Origin: Acanthochlamys bracteata
Taxonomy: Eukaryota; Streptophyta; Magnoliopsida; Pandanales; Velloziaceae
Length of the DNA: 64,000 bases
Assembly: GCA_019914995.1 (NCBI GenBank)
Contig: CM034131.1
Coordinates: 10,200,501 to 10,264,500, forward strand
Reading direction: 5' to 3'
Below are positions 36,656 through 50,560 of this stretch, one piece after another (position 1 is the first letter of the stretch; the number at the start of each line of letters is the position of its first letter). The position numbers and the translations under genes are program-made. Under the pieces are notes generated by a model. It was given only the letters and a program-made list of their open reading frames with translations. It had not been told where the DNA came from and ran no database searches.

Positions 36656-39600
36656 ATGAAGATCACGGAGGAGCAACGCCTGAGAGCTGAGGCCAACCGT
36701 CTCGCCGCCCTTCACAAGCTCCACCTTGCAGCCTCCGCCGCTTCCGTCGAGGGAAGTCGATGGGGTCTCTCCAAGTGTCGCAAGATCGAAACCACCACAA
36801 CAACTGTCGAACCCTCGCCGGTTCCACCACCGCCGACTCTACCGCCTCCTATACCACCGCCTCATCCGACACCGGTGTTTGGGTTTTGTGCCGTTTTAGA
36901 AATTTCCTCTCCCTGTGAGTTCTCTGTTTCTCCGGAGCCTGCTGATGGTGCTACCTATCCTGGCGATATTGATTGCTTCCGCATTGTTGAGGATTCTCTT
37001 TCTTCGGTAATCAATCTCGACTCGCTCGCAGTTTGAAACTTGTTCATTTAGTGTATTGTGCTATATTGTCTGGAAGGGTTTTGTAGGTGGATGTACGCGT
37101 ACAACTTTTAGAAACAATTGTTTCTTAAGAATGATTGAAGGACTGCTGTGGTTGCTATAATGACTAAATTTTGTAATTGAAATGAGTATATATTTCATTG
37201 TCTATGGCCTGAAAATTCTCTTGTTTGGCATCTGTCTTGCCCATCCAGCAAAAAAAATTCATCATTGTCGTACTTGTTCATAATGTAAACTTTGAATGAT
37301 ACCGTTTATTTTGATTTAAATGGGCTTTCTTTTTACTGTTTTTTAAGATTGTGCCATTCCACTTCAATGAGAGCCAGAGTGGAAAGCGGTCCTTTGTGTA
37401 TAACATTGAGGATTACGATCTTGTTTCAAGGTGTCTAAAGAGGGTAAAATGTGTCCAAGTACAAGAAATTCCATTTCATACAAGAAGGGCAGTAGAGAAA
37501 TTTTCGCGGTGTGTGGATAATCACTGGCAACCATGCGAGCCACACCATTTGTCTGATAAAGAGGTTGATGATCTGATGAAAAAAATACCAAACCTGTTGC
37601 TTGATTCACTTCTACCATTTCAACTTGAGGGCATCAAGTTTGGCCTACGGCGTGGTGGGCGTTGTCTTATTGCTGATGAGATGGGATTGGGGAAGACTAT
37701 CCAGGTCAGAACTCACCCATTCAACTTCTCACTCTCTCCCCCTTAATATTGTTTTTTAGTTAATCCAGGTACAATCCTTTGGGAAGAATTTTCATTTCTA
37801 GGTTAAGATGTACGCTTTTGTCACTTGTATCGTGGTTTTAGTTGTCGAATAGCGAGGAAACTCATATGAGTTTATCCTATTTGACATTAGTATTTGTTTC
37901 ATTTTCTCATCCTTGTAGGTATTCTCCAATTCTTTATGTCTTAGTGCAGCCATTTTATAATTTTTTGAAGAGCAGAATTAGAAAATATATTAAGCTATGT
38001 GAGACCAAAATCATGGGAACCTGCATATCTTGGCAATGCTTGTGTTTTTGGTATAATGTGTCTCTCATCATTAAACTAAGAATGCCAATTGGTTATTGAA
38101 TGTGAAACTCAAGGTTTATAAATGAACAAAAAGAAGGGAGGAGGAACATAACTGATTCTTTAACAGTTTGTTTGGTTGGTGGAACAATGCATTTCTTGTT
38201 TTGAAGCATGATTAGTATCTGCTAGTAAAGATATCAATTCTTCAGATGTACCTTTTTAGTTACAAATATGTTTTTATTTCATTGGGAAGAGTTACCTCTG
38301 TTGTAAGTATAACTTAGTTTAATTCATCGATGCTTCTCAGGCCATTGCCATTGCCTGCTGCTTTATGAATGAGGGCCGTATACTTGTCATCTGCCCAGCT
38401 GTCTTAAGGTACACGTGGGCAGAGGAATTAGAACATTGGCTTCCAATCCTTCTGCCAAGAGATATCCATCTTGGTAAGCATAACTTTCTTGTGTACTTTC
38501 CTGCATTTGTTGTGTTCTTGTTGACGTCCTTGTTGTTTCTTATTCGGTTTGGAGCCTGTCAATTAAATTCATCAACTGAAAATATTCATAAGAACTATCA
38601 TCTTAAACTCTTCTAGGTGATCTGCATATGTTTGGTGAAAATATTACTTTAAGAAGTGATTCTTTTCTCGACTTAAAAGCCTTTCAGAAATTTCAGCATT
38701 TGGGTAAAGTAGTGGTGTGCTGTAGCCCTAGTACACAGGCACTTGTTGTTCTTTGATTCTAGCTGATTTTATTTTTATTTTATTTTTCTTCTTAAGTATT
38801 CTTTTTCTTCAACATATGATCTCCATAGTCCCCTGATGTATGTGTATGGTATCAGAATTGATTTTTATTTATTTATTGTGGACCATTAATAGTTTTTTAT
38901 GATCCTTTATTCTGAATTTCTTTTATGTTCCTTTTCCAGTGTTTGGCCGTCAAGATAACCTCAATCGTTTGGAAAGACAACCTAAGGTGGTAGTCATTTC
39001 ATACACTATGTTAAATCGTCTTCAGCAAAGTATGCTGGAGCAGGACTGGGCAGCCATGATAGTTGATGAATCTCATAACCTACGCTGCACAAAGAAAAAA
39101 TCAGAATCAGAAGAGGTATTTTGTGCTTATCCTTCCGGAATGGTTTTGTTGTATTGTTCATTATGTCCTTGTGCTTTACTATCAAATGTAATGGATCTTT
39201 ATGGTACTACAACTCACTAAAGAGTAAATCGTTTTTTATCATGTACATGTACACTCGTATATTCTCAGATTTGCACTTTGAAGAACTAATAGAAAGAGAG
39301 TGGGAGGGAGGTTGGTTAACTACTGTGCTTTTGACCTTCTCGACATGGAAAGTCTCTTCTTCCTTGTCTGCTATGTATTGCTTTTGCTAGAATCATCCTG
39401 TACTGCCATCTGTAACACTTCCCATAAGAACCTTACCCTAGTTGTTTGGACAGAAGTATGGATTGGAATTGAATATAATCATTCTAGAGAGATTCATGTC
39501 TTAACATTTTATCAAGTACTTGTTAGTTTTCTTGGAGTTCAGATTATTATTTTCACTTTATAAAGACTTCTAGTCTCCTAGATGAAGTAACTTGTTTATG

Positions 39601-42600
39601 ATATCTTGTATTGCAGTATTTAATATCTTCATCATCAGTTTGCTTGATAGGGAACACTAATTGTGTATCCTAGTGCTCGTGAATCTTACTAAATTCTTTT
39701 TCCCTTCAACTTATTGCAATTCTGTTAGTGTGATTCTGCCTCCTAACTTTGCAGACAAAAGCTGTTCTCGAGTTGGCTAAAAAAGTCAAGCGCATTATTT
39801 TGCTATCTGGAACACCATCTTTATCAAGGTCGTCTTTCAGTAAATCTCTAAATTCTTCATGTCATTGCTTTGTTTTCTTCCTTTATTCTGTTTGCATTTA
39901 TAAATGCCAGTCCCTTGTTTCTTTTTCATGCCATTCATTAAAAACTTTTGAAGTTTCTTTGAAATAATATTTCGCTACAATCTGGATGCTCAAAAGTGAT
40001 TATATGCTCGAGGAAAGAACATGGGATGTTCAGTGGCAAGCAAGCAAGTCTTCTCTGATTTGACATAAATGACCAATTTTGTTGGTGAAAATTATCGAAT
40101 ATGTTTTGTATGTGAGTGGGGAGTTTTGAAAAAAATCTATGCAACTGTTACATGAAATATCTGTTTCTGCTCGTTTTATTTATTTTCCCACTGTTTATTA
40201 ATTTGGTTCTGGTTTCTCTTAGGTGACCATAGGCCATATGACATATATCATCAAGTGAATATATTATGGTAAACCCCTCTTTGCCGTTGCTTTTAAATCA
40301 CCTTATAAGTGACATTTGTAGAGGACCTGTGGTGAACCTTCTGATGGGTCCGCTCTCTATCTCTCAATATTTTTGCAGGCCTGGATTACTAGGAAAAGAT
40401 AAATATGAGTTCGCGAACAATTATTGCTCTGTACAAGTTGTCCGAGGCCATCAAGGGAAAGTATTCATGGTATTTGACTCTTTTTCTTGGTTGCAAGTTG
40501 TTACTTTTCAAGTCTTGTAGTTTCAGTTGTGGACTGTAATTTGATAATGACTCAGTATATGTCTGGCCACTGTTTATGATTATACTGCAGGATTTCTCAA
40601 GGGGCATTCGCTTGGAAGAGCTAAATATATTGCTTAGGCAGTCACTAATGGTTTGTCTTCGCTCTACTTTGTCTTTGTTCTTTTATTTTGCCTCAGGGAT
40701 CTCTCCTTAGCATGATCGATCTTCATTTAACTGTTGAAGGGCATAGTTGAAATTACAAAAATAATGTAATAAGTTATGACAAATTTTGTCTTGCTTTAGA
40801 CTCCTAACTGATGTAGGAAGTTTTTGTGCTGACACTTTTCTATCTTTAATCGATTTCATATTAAGAATAATATGTACATTGTATCCTTTCCAGATTTGCC
40901 ACTGGGGGTGACATCGCAGGTCGTAAGTTAGTTTCAATAATCAGCGTAGCCATTCCTTCAGGTTAGGATATTCTAATTGAGTTTCTTAGTTTCTTCTAGT
41001 TAGATGGACTCAATGGGTTAACAAGTAGATATATATCAGTTTAAACGGTGGCAATTTGGGTTCCTGGGTCGATTCCTAATCGACCCATATAATAATCGGG
41101 TCAAAATTATTCAACACTAACCCGATCCATTTATTTATATGGGTCAAAATTGTCAATCCTAATTCAATTTATATAATAACCGGGTCAAATTCGGATTGAC
41201 CTATTTAATAATTAAAATTATTAAAATAAAAATTATAATATTAATTTTTAATAATAATATATATAAATGATTAAATATGATATATCTAAAAAATATTAAT
41301 TTTGATAAAATTTATAAATCAAATAAAATTTAGTTAAATTAAGATAAATTAAAAAATATATATACAAATTAAATTTAAATTTTTTGCTATTATTTCTAAT
41401 TATTAAGTAATATATATTATATAAATAGTTATACGGGTTAAACGAATCATTTTTGGGTTGACCCGAATCCGAGCCGAACCTATTTAAATTTTAGGGTCAT
41501 TTTCGGTTGATCCGAAATGGACCCGAATCCGGTTAAGATTTGATCCGAACCCGACTTTTTTGGGTTGGTTTTGGGTCGGATTTTCGGGTCAGAAATTGCC
41601 ACCTTTAAGTTTAATAATTAGTAATGAATGAACAAAGGATGTGTCATGTTACTTTTGTATGACTACTTGCTTATCTTAGGAATCCACTTCCTTACAAAAT
41701 AGTTCATTTTCTGAGACGATTTACCCACTGCGTCTGTATATATCTCTATGGCAGATAAGATGTTTGAAAGAGCATGTGTTGGCTCAACTACCACCCAAGC
41801 GCCGGCAAATAATTAGATTGATGTTGAGTGCATCTGATATGCAAGAAGCAGTCAATTCTTGCCGAACGGATGATAGTAATTGCTTCAATGGGAAGGATGG
41901 TGAGCGGTCCTCAGTAAGACATCACCAAAGTTGTGATGAATCAGAAGATTCTGACCCAAGATGTGGTAATGTTGATTCTCTTTGTCCTCCATTAGTAAAG
42001 TATCCTCCTGGGTGTTTTCTGATGCTGTGGTTGTATTTATATCACTTTTAGGGCCATGTCTAATCTGCACTTGCCGCAAGCTTGTTATTTTTGTTGGTAG
42101 TTTAGAACAACATAAGGGGTTAGAATATTGTCTGCGTATTACCCATTTGGTGAAGACCCTCAGACCTCTTTTTCTTTTTTCTATTAGAATTTTGAAATTT
42201 CTGTTTCCATTTTCTGACACTGTTGATAGTTCTTAACCGCATTACAGATTTTAAAAAAAAATTATTTTATTTTATTTGTTAGATGGCCAAATATTTCTTT
42301 CTGTTGCATTCAATTCTCCATGCTCTCCTTTCAGATCAACAATATAAAAAAAAATCAAATAGACTATCCCACCAGGAAATTGGCATTGCGAAGCTCTCAG
42401 GATTTCGTGAATGGCTCTCCAACCATTCCTTTGTCAGAGATCAAGATGGTATACCAAGCATGGCTGATGCACCTGTGTTACAGAAAATGATAATTTTTGG
42501 TCATCATTTGAAAGTACTTGATAAAATACAGGTGCACATTCATTGTTTTCTCTCGGTTCTTTTTGTGAAGACCAAATTCAATTTCCATGAAATCAACAAC

Positions 42601-45600
42601 ATAACTTTTGAGATCAACAGAAGATATCTTCTGCAATTTAGATTGAATGTGATTATCTATAGAATTGCAAATTTGAAGTGTGTTTGGTTGGAACACTGCA
42701 GTCTTTGTCTGTGGTTTCTCTTGTAGGGACTTTTTTGAAATCACTATTTAAGGAGACGTGATTTCAGCATTAAGAATTGGGCATATTATTCTCTTAACTT
42801 TAGCTCTTTACAGACAAATGGTCTTCATACATGTCAATGATGTCACCTCTGGCTGTACGTGTAAATCATTGTTGGAATATGTAGAACATTCAGCTGAAGA
42901 GGATGGTGGGGTTGGCTTTGGACGGATGATCTAGTTCATCGTTAAGCTTTAATGTCGTAATTAATTTTTCTTAATTTCTCTAGGCTAGAGAAAGATCTTT
43001 GCAAGAAGTTCATTTTAACTCTTAGAGAAATTATTAGTCATAAGTGCTTGTGGGTTGGGGGATGTGTCACTCTAATTTTCCAGCTTCAATGTCTGAAGTT
43101 TGAACTTAGAAAATAAGCACTTGCTGTGAAGAAGTTTGCCAAACTTTAAAGTTTGGTGTCACTTTTTCCACAGCTATATCAACCATGCATCCTGTCTAAA
43201 ATTTTCTTCACTTATCACATTGTCATTGTCCCTGTTCAATGTAATAATACTTTAATGGTTTGTGTCATCTCTAGGAGTTTGTTTCTGAACATGGTATCAA
43301 ATTTGTCCGTATTGATGGAAGCACTCTTGCAGAAGATAGGCAAGCAGCTGTTCAAGATTTCCGTCAATCAATGGAGGTATTTTTCTGGTTTTGTTTAGGT
43401 TACCTCTGACTTAATGTCATATTCATGGGATTCCCAATGTTGATGTTTTTTTATTGGAGTACCTCAGGTCAAGGTTGCAATTATAGGGATAACTGCTGGT
43501 GGTATTGGTCTTGATTTCTCATCAGCTCGTAATGTTGTGTTCTTGGAGTTGCCCAAATCTGCTTCTGAAATGCTACAGGTTGAAGCTAATACCTTTATGT
43601 TTTGTTTATGTCGGTGGTTCAATTCGTCACTCATGATTCAGCAGGATGAGTACTTATATGCAATTGCTTTGTTGCTGTGCTGATGTCGTAAGCAACTCCT
43701 GTGATATGATCGTCATCTGCTTTTAACTGATAGGGAAAAGGACTATAGGAGGAAGCTTAAACATGATGTTTGGCTCTTTTACTGCATCATATGAGAGTTG
43801 CTGCTTTGCTCTGTGGCACTTGGTTTTTGTAGTTTATAAATAGCATATGATGAATTGCAAAAAGCTTGTATAAGTTTGCTTGTTTAAATGCTCTTTTCAG
43901 TTTTAGTTGGATTTAGATGCGAGATCTTCCTGCTCAGCAATGTGTAGAAGATGTCAAAAGACAAAGAGATTAGTTTTGTAGCTTTTGCAAAAATTAGCTT
44001 CTCTGCCCATCCTTGAAAACCATTGTTCTAAGGTTAGCCAATAAAGGATTTTGCATTATAGTTGATGGTAGTCTGGAGGTTTGTTTGAATTCATTTCATT
44101 AATTTCAAATAGGTGTACAGAAGATGTTAGCATCACTGGGTTACTGCAGTTTTCTTCACATGAGTGGCTTAACATGTTTACTTGTTTGACTATCTTAAAT
44201 ATATTTTTTGGTCCATACGGTTTTATCTTATCTTTTGTGTTTACTTTAACTTTTGTAAAGTTTAAGCTACATAAATTTTTTGTTTTTATCTTAAAAGGCT
44301 GAAGATAGAGCTCACAGGCGAGGTCAGACCAATGCGGTCAACATATACATCTTTTGTGCTAAGGTTAATATTCTATTTTTACGTAATTAAGGCTATTTTT
44401 TTCATTTTTGTTAAATCTCTGGAGAGCTTATATGTGATGTTAAAACTCCAGGATACCTTAGATGAATTTCGTTGGCAGCAACTAAACAAGAGTTTGTTTC
44501 GTGTTTCATCAGTGATGAATGGAAAGCATGATGCTGTAAAAGAAATTGAGGTGATTTGTATTTTGGCTTGAGATCTCAATTCTTTCTAGAGTTGTTAATC
44601 CTTGTGCAACTATAATGTGCGCATAGGAAGATTTTATTCTCGATTTGAAGTGTGGAAATGTTAGGCTATAAACTGGTTTGGCCATATTTGTTGGGTACCA
44701 GGTTGACTGTGTTTGGCATCTAGAGTCTCATAAGAAACCTTCTCTTCTCAGAAATCCAGAAGGCTTCTCTTTTTCCAGCTGTGAATCCGATCCTTCATGT
44801 ATGAATCATTAACCAGTTATTCTACATGATCACATTAGGTAAAATGACTCGTTTTTGTAAAATTTTGACAAAGTGGCATATGCTTCAGGTCATCCATGTT
44901 CTCAAACATTGGCTGAAGGGGCTTCTGGTGGTGTTGATGAGCATCTTAAAAACAGTTGCAGAGAAAGAATCACTTCTCAGTGCTTCAAGGTGGAGTCTAA
45001 ATTGACAACATGATGCTATTATTGCTAGCTTGTCTCTTACATGTGACTCCAACTTGATATTGCTGTAACACCCTTTGCAGGCTGAACAGGTCTCACCTTT
45101 GGATGTGCAGGCCTCTCCTCATTCTCTTCAAGATGATGATTCTGATAGCATTGACTTCATCAAAGATGATTCTGTCTCTGATTGCTCAACTAGAAACATC
45201 CTTGTAAAAGATGATTTTCTGGAAGAGATAGCAACTGAGGTATACCCAACTGGCAACAACTATGCATATTTTGAACTCCATGTTAAATAATGACCTGAAG
45301 TTTACATGTTTGTCCATATTCTTTTGGTTTTCTATCGTGTTAGCACAACAAAAAGCAGGCCCGTAGCCAGCCAGATGGAGTTAACTATATTGATCCTCTT
45401 ATGCCATTGTGTATTGAAAACCATATGTTCTACTAGATGCAGGTTGATCTTTCAAAATCCAGTGCGGAGAACAGAACTGGAAATTTAGATTATGTTTTGG
45501 CTGAAGCTGATGGAAGTAGTCAAATTCAAGAAGATATGCTTCGTTTTGAGGTAAGCTCCTTGGCGTTTTATGTATAAAACTATGAACCTAAGAGCAATTT

Positions 45601-48381
45601 TTTTATCAGGTCAATGTTAAGGTCAAGAAGGATAATAGGTGAACTGCAAGTTACTGTTTTCTGATGATAAGCTAAGTTGTTATAGGAAAGTGGATTAGCT
45701 GTTCAATTTTATTGCTTTTTGTTATTCTGTCAGTTTCTTTTTGTTCCTTTGGTTTAAATTAATCTGGTTTTTAGTGTACCTTTGAGATGATATTTGTTGG
45801 ACCATTCCATACAAAATATAAATGCTGGATTTAGGTCCTAACGTGGTTGCAGGATATAGATATTGATTTTTCAATAATTTGGGCTAGTCTTTCTGACTCT
45901 TGTTTGCTGAATTACTCTGGATGTTCCTTTTTCTTGTAGGTCAGCCATTATACTGGCAGAATTCACATATATGTTTGTATCCCAGGGAAAGATTTGAGAC
46001 CAAGACCACTCTTTGAGAATTTCCGACCAGAGGACCTAGTTCCTACTCTTACTTTCTGTGGAAAGATAAAGCCAAAATATTATCATCTTATGAAAAGTTC
46101 TGCTGGAAATATTTTTCAAGCGTTTATTGATGAGTGGAACAGCTTAAGACCCATTGAGCAGAACAAATTGCATGGAAAACCTTTACAGCTTCCTCTAAGT
46201 CTTGAACTGTGCTACTTGAAGGAAACCAATAATCATGGACATGAAGTACGTATCTAGTTGTAAAAGATTTTTCTCTTATATTTTTCTGCGAATATGTTTC
46301 TATGCATAATGACAAAATCTGTTATGGCAAGTTATTCAGTCATTAGTAAGTATGACACTAGTGATAGTATTTCTTTTGAAGTATGCCTATGCTGTAATTC
46401 TAGAGAGGCTTCTTCCACTTTCAGTATATTGTTTTGAGAATTGTTAATCTTCTTCCAATTTAAAGAGAGTTTAAAGTGCACATGTGGTAGGTGGTGAGAC
46501 TAGACCATTAGTCTGCATCTGTAGATTTTCTCTGCCCAGGGAAGCTATATATTAATTAACAAAATAATGTTCACTTATTTTTTTTTTCTGTTGATCAACA
46601 ATATTCCATTTTTTCATTAATTATTAATCAGTTTTAACCTTTTGTAACAAACAAAAAAGGAACTTCTTGGTAGTGTACAATACATTAGGGCATAAGCTAC
46701 TAAAGGATTAAAATGACAAGTGGTGTAAGCATTCTCTCTTCGAATGTTCTGTATGGAGTTGTGTCTGAGATCTCTAAGTGCCTCAGATAGGTTTGGACTT
46801 TGGATGTTATGAGTTCTTCATCTGTTGCTTCATTTTATTGATAGTGAATTTTTTAAATAGAGAACATTTGGATAACTTTTCTCCAGAATCTTGTTTAATT
46901 CTTCCATCTTTGATTTTCAGGGTTTGCTGAAAGGTGGGAGTAAAAGACGAGTCACCCCATTAAGTGATATTAGTCATCCCTTACCGGAGAATGCTGTTTG
47001 GAGAAAAATTACTCTCTGCAGTGGACCTGGAAAAATCAAGGAATACACTCAAGCATGGAGTAATACTGATGAACCACTCTGTAAGCTTTGTCAATCACCT
47101 TGCAGGTAAGCTTGAACTCATAAGATTACCTAATGGCTGACGTTTCTACTGTTTCTCAGCAAGTTGTTTTATTTTGCAGATCTAGACTTGCAAAGTCGCC
47201 TGAGTATCTTGAGGACTTATTCTGTAACCTGAGCTGTTATCAGGAGTTCCGTATAAGGACTAGTCAGAGATCTCTTCGTGATGTAAGTGTATTCTGTTGT
47301 TTGACTATAATATCAGATCATTCCCTGTCTGGAGAGAACAAATTGCACACCTATCATTATCAAATGCAAATCTGTAAATTATGATTTCTTTTAATCAATG
47401 TGTAGGCACTTTTCAGATTAGAACACGGTGTTTGTACACAGTGCAAGCTAGACTGTCATAAGCTTGTCCAATGCATAAAGCGTTTGCCTGTGGGAAAACG
47501 AAGAGATTACATTCAGAGAATAGCTCCAAAGCTGGCAAATAGCAAAAAATTGTGAGCATTTCCAATCTTAAGTTGTGTACAGAGACTCGTTCTATTGAAT
47601 GATTAGGAGTTATATACTAATGATCTCTGGTGCTTTAATTTATTATAACAACTGCATTCAAATGACAAGGAACCCCAGAAATGTAAAAAGATACAGGATC
47701 ATGAATTTTGGCTGATAATGGTTTTCCACTACTATACAGGAAGTGCTAGAATGATGCTTTCTATCTTTGATATATACTGATTGAGCTTTATATCGATAAA
47801 ATTTTGGATAATGTATGCCTCTGGAATTGCAGGTTAGAGAAGCTCGTAAATGAATCAGTTGAGGGAAACGCATGGCATGCTGATCATATCATACCCGTTT
47901 ATAAGGGAGGAGGTGCGTAACATGATAACTGGCAATGAGTGAATGTGCTGTTCCTGCACTTCTTAGAGCTGATACCATTTTGTATAACTATAGGTGAATG
48001 CAGGTTAGAGAACATGAGGACCCTTTGCGTGGCCTGTCATTTTGAGGTTACAGCAGCTCAACAGACAGAACGTTGGTTAGCAAGATTAAGGGCAAAGGAG
48101 CAACTGAAGAAAACAATGAAGGCACTTAAAAGTCATACAGGCATTGGTCTACAAAGATTTGATATGCATGTAAGTTCGAGGCACGAACGCGATGGAAGTC
48201 TTGAGTCAGATTGATAATCACTTCTTCTTCAGATAATGCCTGACTATTCACTTGCTCTGCATATTTAAACTTTCAGGACAAAAGAAGTCCTGCAGTTGGA
48301 GGGATTATACCTGAGGAAGAAGACCTTTTTGTCAGAGTTCCGGGCAGTTCATACTGTACAGACTTCGCATCGAGCAGCTAA
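36656..48381 (+). CDS. SNF2-family annealing helicase with C-terminal HNH nuclease (SMARCAL1/ZRANB3 type)
   Basis: Twenty-five phase-consistent exons give about 1209 residues: 36656-37006, 37348-37704, 38341-38473, 38940-39115, 39755-39828, 40233-40268, 40379-40469, 40591-40650, 41755-41965, 42335-42531, 43275-43376, 43468-43578, 44298-44363, 44452-44550, 44702-44798, 44889-44989, 45081-45239, 45443-45550, 45940-46245, 46921-47105, 47180-47282, 47406-47551, 47833-47912, 47994-48169, 48277-48381. The N-terminus is helical and Pro-rich. Helicase motifs: I ADEMGLGKT (about 228), II VDESH (about 323), III LLSGTP (about 355), V GGIGLDFS, VI DRAHRRGQ (about 636). Downstream are a Cys-pair zinc motif (CKLCQSPC ... 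CNLSCY) and a split HNH module (CTQCKLDC; WHADHIIPV; NMRTLCVACH). Such enzymes rewind or remodel stalled replication forks and, with HNH, can nick DNA. The layout matches Arabidopsis At5g07810 from memory. Confidence 0.93.
41045..41606. mobile_element. hAT-type MITE, copy 2, inside an intron of the SNF2-HNH gene
   Basis: This element of about 562 bp lies within the 1.1-kb intron 40651-41754. The ends read CGGTGGCAA and TTGCCACC, flanked by CAGTTTAA and AAGTTTAA (7 of 8 identical). Subterminal GGGTCGATT/CGACCC motifs and the AT-rich core match copy 1 in reverse orientation. The outermost bases of both ends have drifted, so it is older than copy 1. Exon phase on either side is undisturbed. Confidence 0.85.
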
Positions 48382-49345
48382 CAGCGATAAGTCTGAAGTG
48401 CAGAACACTATTAATTACAGCATGTTTAGTCATATAGCTTTTCGCGTTGCGATTGCATGTATCGTTTATAAATGTGTTTTGTGCATCTTTTCATGGATCT
48501 AGTCAGACGCGTTGCAGCTGTTGCTCCGAAGACTTGGAACAGGTTCCTTCTCCATAGGAAGAACCCATGCGTAGACCTTAAATAAGAACATTTTTATTCT
48601 TCTTATCAAGAATATTATCTTGTTTTGTTAGAGAAAGAATACAAAAGGAGGGGGATGTAATCAGGGAACTGATTGAATAAGAAGTTTTTTTTATAGATAG
48701 AATTTATTTAGAATTTTTCAAAATATTTAGAATTTTTCAAAATATAAATTTAATTATTTTGATCTCAAAAGTTAGAAATATATATACGGCATATAGTTTA
48801 TCTATATATTTTAAATTTTTAAAATTTTTTTAGAATATTGTAAAATTTTATTAAGAAACATAAAAAAGTTTTAAAATAAAAAAAAGTATCATAAGTAATG
48901 CTAAACACTCTTAAATTTTCAAGAGTTTGAAAGAAAAAGCCACGATTGAAGTGTGTTGTAAGCTACAAACCTAAAGATTTCATACAAAAGATTCATACAA
49001 AATCTATTAGTTATGAGCTGTGAATTAATCATTCATTGCTAGCATATATCTTGCCATAAATAAATTATTTGGTACAATTTTATATGTACAATCATTGACT
49101 TAGTAGATTTTCTTTATCAGAAATTAATTCCAGGTTTAATTATTTGGTATAAGCAATTTTATCGAATTCCATATAAGGTAACTTGTTCGAGGAATTAGAG
49201 TTTTGATGAGAGTTGTAAAAGGTCTCCAGTTCCTTTGTTTGGTAACTTTCTAGCGTCATATATATAACCTCTGCTGATACACGTTCTGTTCCTCAAAACT
49301 TGTAAAGAAGCAAAAACAAAAGTTAACCTGAAAGAAGGCCCAAGC
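48382..49345. other. intergenic region
   Basis: The 3'UTR of the SNF2-HNH gene runs to about 48660. An AT-rich block follows (48700-48910), then the promoter and leader of the F-box gene. No other gene seen. Confidence 0.5.
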
Positions 49346-50560
49346 ATGGCTGCCTCCTGCAAGTCATCGGTGCAACAGCAGCAGCGACGCGACTGGGCAT
49401 GGGGTCTTCCAGGGTCTGTACTGTGCTTAACCGCCGACCGGCTAACGGTCGTCGATTTCATGTGCTTCCGATCGGTTTGCAAATCATGGTCGTCAATGTT
49501 GCGCCACAAACAAGTCTCCTTACTTCGTCCCATGCTCATGCTTCCCCACAGTAAAGACTACTGGGACTTCAAATGCGCCACCAGTACGAGAACCTTCCTC
49601 AATATCCCTGACGGACGCTTCTTCCGGTTTACTTCTCAAGAGTTTCTCGGTAGGAGCATTGTTGGTTCATCTCGTGGCTGGCTTGTTCTCGTCGACGTGA
49701 AAAGCGGGGAGCTCTTTTTACTACAACCTCTAACAGGTGATCAAATTCCGCTAAAACCCTTCTTGTATGATAAGTTTGCAGACGCCGTAGCTAACTTAAT
49801 AGAAAAGGTTGTCCTTTCATGCAACCCTACTGCTAAGAATTGCATAGTAGTGCTAATGTTCAACTACTACTCTATGAAATTACGCAAGAACTCTAAGGGA
49901 GTATCTTATGCTAGAATCGGAGATTCTTCATGGACAAATATTGACATGGAGATCAATGGCATCGACTTCATCAATCCACACACTCTGATTGTACTAAAAA
50001 ATCATGGGAAAGTTCTAGCAGTCGATTTCAGAAAGTCAGAGCATCAAACGAAGAAAGTGCCTCAAGTAAGAAGATCAATAGATTGCGTACATGGAGACAT
50101 GTATCTCGTACCGTGCGAAGGTGAGCTGTTCGCGGTACTTACGGGAAAATTTGTTGATGGTGAATATCAGTACCACAGCTCAAGCGAAACATACATGGAG
50201 TCAGAGAGTTCCACTGTTTCTAAAATTTCGGTTTACAAATTGATAGCAGACGCAAAGTACGGATTTTGGTACCGTCGTTGGAAAAGAAGTAGAGATTTAG
50301 AAGGGCATGCTTTCTTCGTTGGAAGAAACAACTCTGTATCCGTAGCATTGAAAGACATGCCCGCAGGTATGAAGAAGAACTGCATATACTTCACTGATTG
50401 TCCCTGGGACTTGCTGCTTGAAACCGGATGCAGCTACAAGGAAAATGATGTTGCTGTTTATGATCTTGAAGAGGGAGTGCTCGAAATTTGCGTACCTTCA
50501 TGGATCTCTCTTGTCACTTGTCCTCCTGAATTGCCATCATGTCCCTTGATTGATTTTTAG
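49346..50560 (+). CDS. F-box protein with DUF295 domain
   Basis: An intronless ORF of 404 residues starting at ATG 49346 after a purine-rich leader. Residues 15-55 form a weak F-box (WAWGLPGSVLCLTADRLTVV followed by FRSVCKSWSSML). The rest follows the DUF295 (KIB-type) pattern: SSRGWLVLVDVKSGELFLLQPL, PLKPF, SWTNIDMEINGIDFINPHTL, LYLVPCEGELFAVL-like strands, GHAFFVGRNNSVSVAL and CIYFTDCPWD. These proteins are SCF adaptors; a few (KIB1-4) target GSK3-like kinases, but the family is large and fast-changing, so the target here cannot be guessed. A Gln run (VQQQQRR) sits at the N-terminus. No sign of a frameshift or stop. Confidence 0.88.
   Translation: MAASCKSSVQQQQRRDWAWGLPGSVLCLTADRLTVVDFMCFRSVCKSWSSMLRHKQVSLLRPMLMLPHSKDYWDFKCATSTRTFLNIPDGRFFRFTSQEFLGRSIVGSSRGWLVLVDVKSGELFLLQPLTGDQIPLKPFLYDKFADAVANLIEKVVLSCNPTAKNCIVVLMFNYYSMKLRKNSKGVSYARIGDSSWTNIDMEINGIDFINPHTLIVLKNHGKVLAVDFRKSEHQTKKVPQVRRSIDCVHGDMYLVPCEGELFAVLTGKFVDGEYQYHSSSETYMESESSTVSKISVYKLIADAKYGFWYRRWKRSRDLEGHAFFVGRNNSVSVALKDMPAGMKKNCIYFTDCPWDLLLETGCSYKENDVAVYDLEEGVLEICVPSWISLVTCPPELPSCPLIDF

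Noticed and set aside
36656..48381. Many separate short ORFs along the SNF2-HNH locus read as independent small genes
   Set aside because: They join through GT-AG introns in continuous phase into one 1209-residue protein with ordered helicase and HNH motifs.
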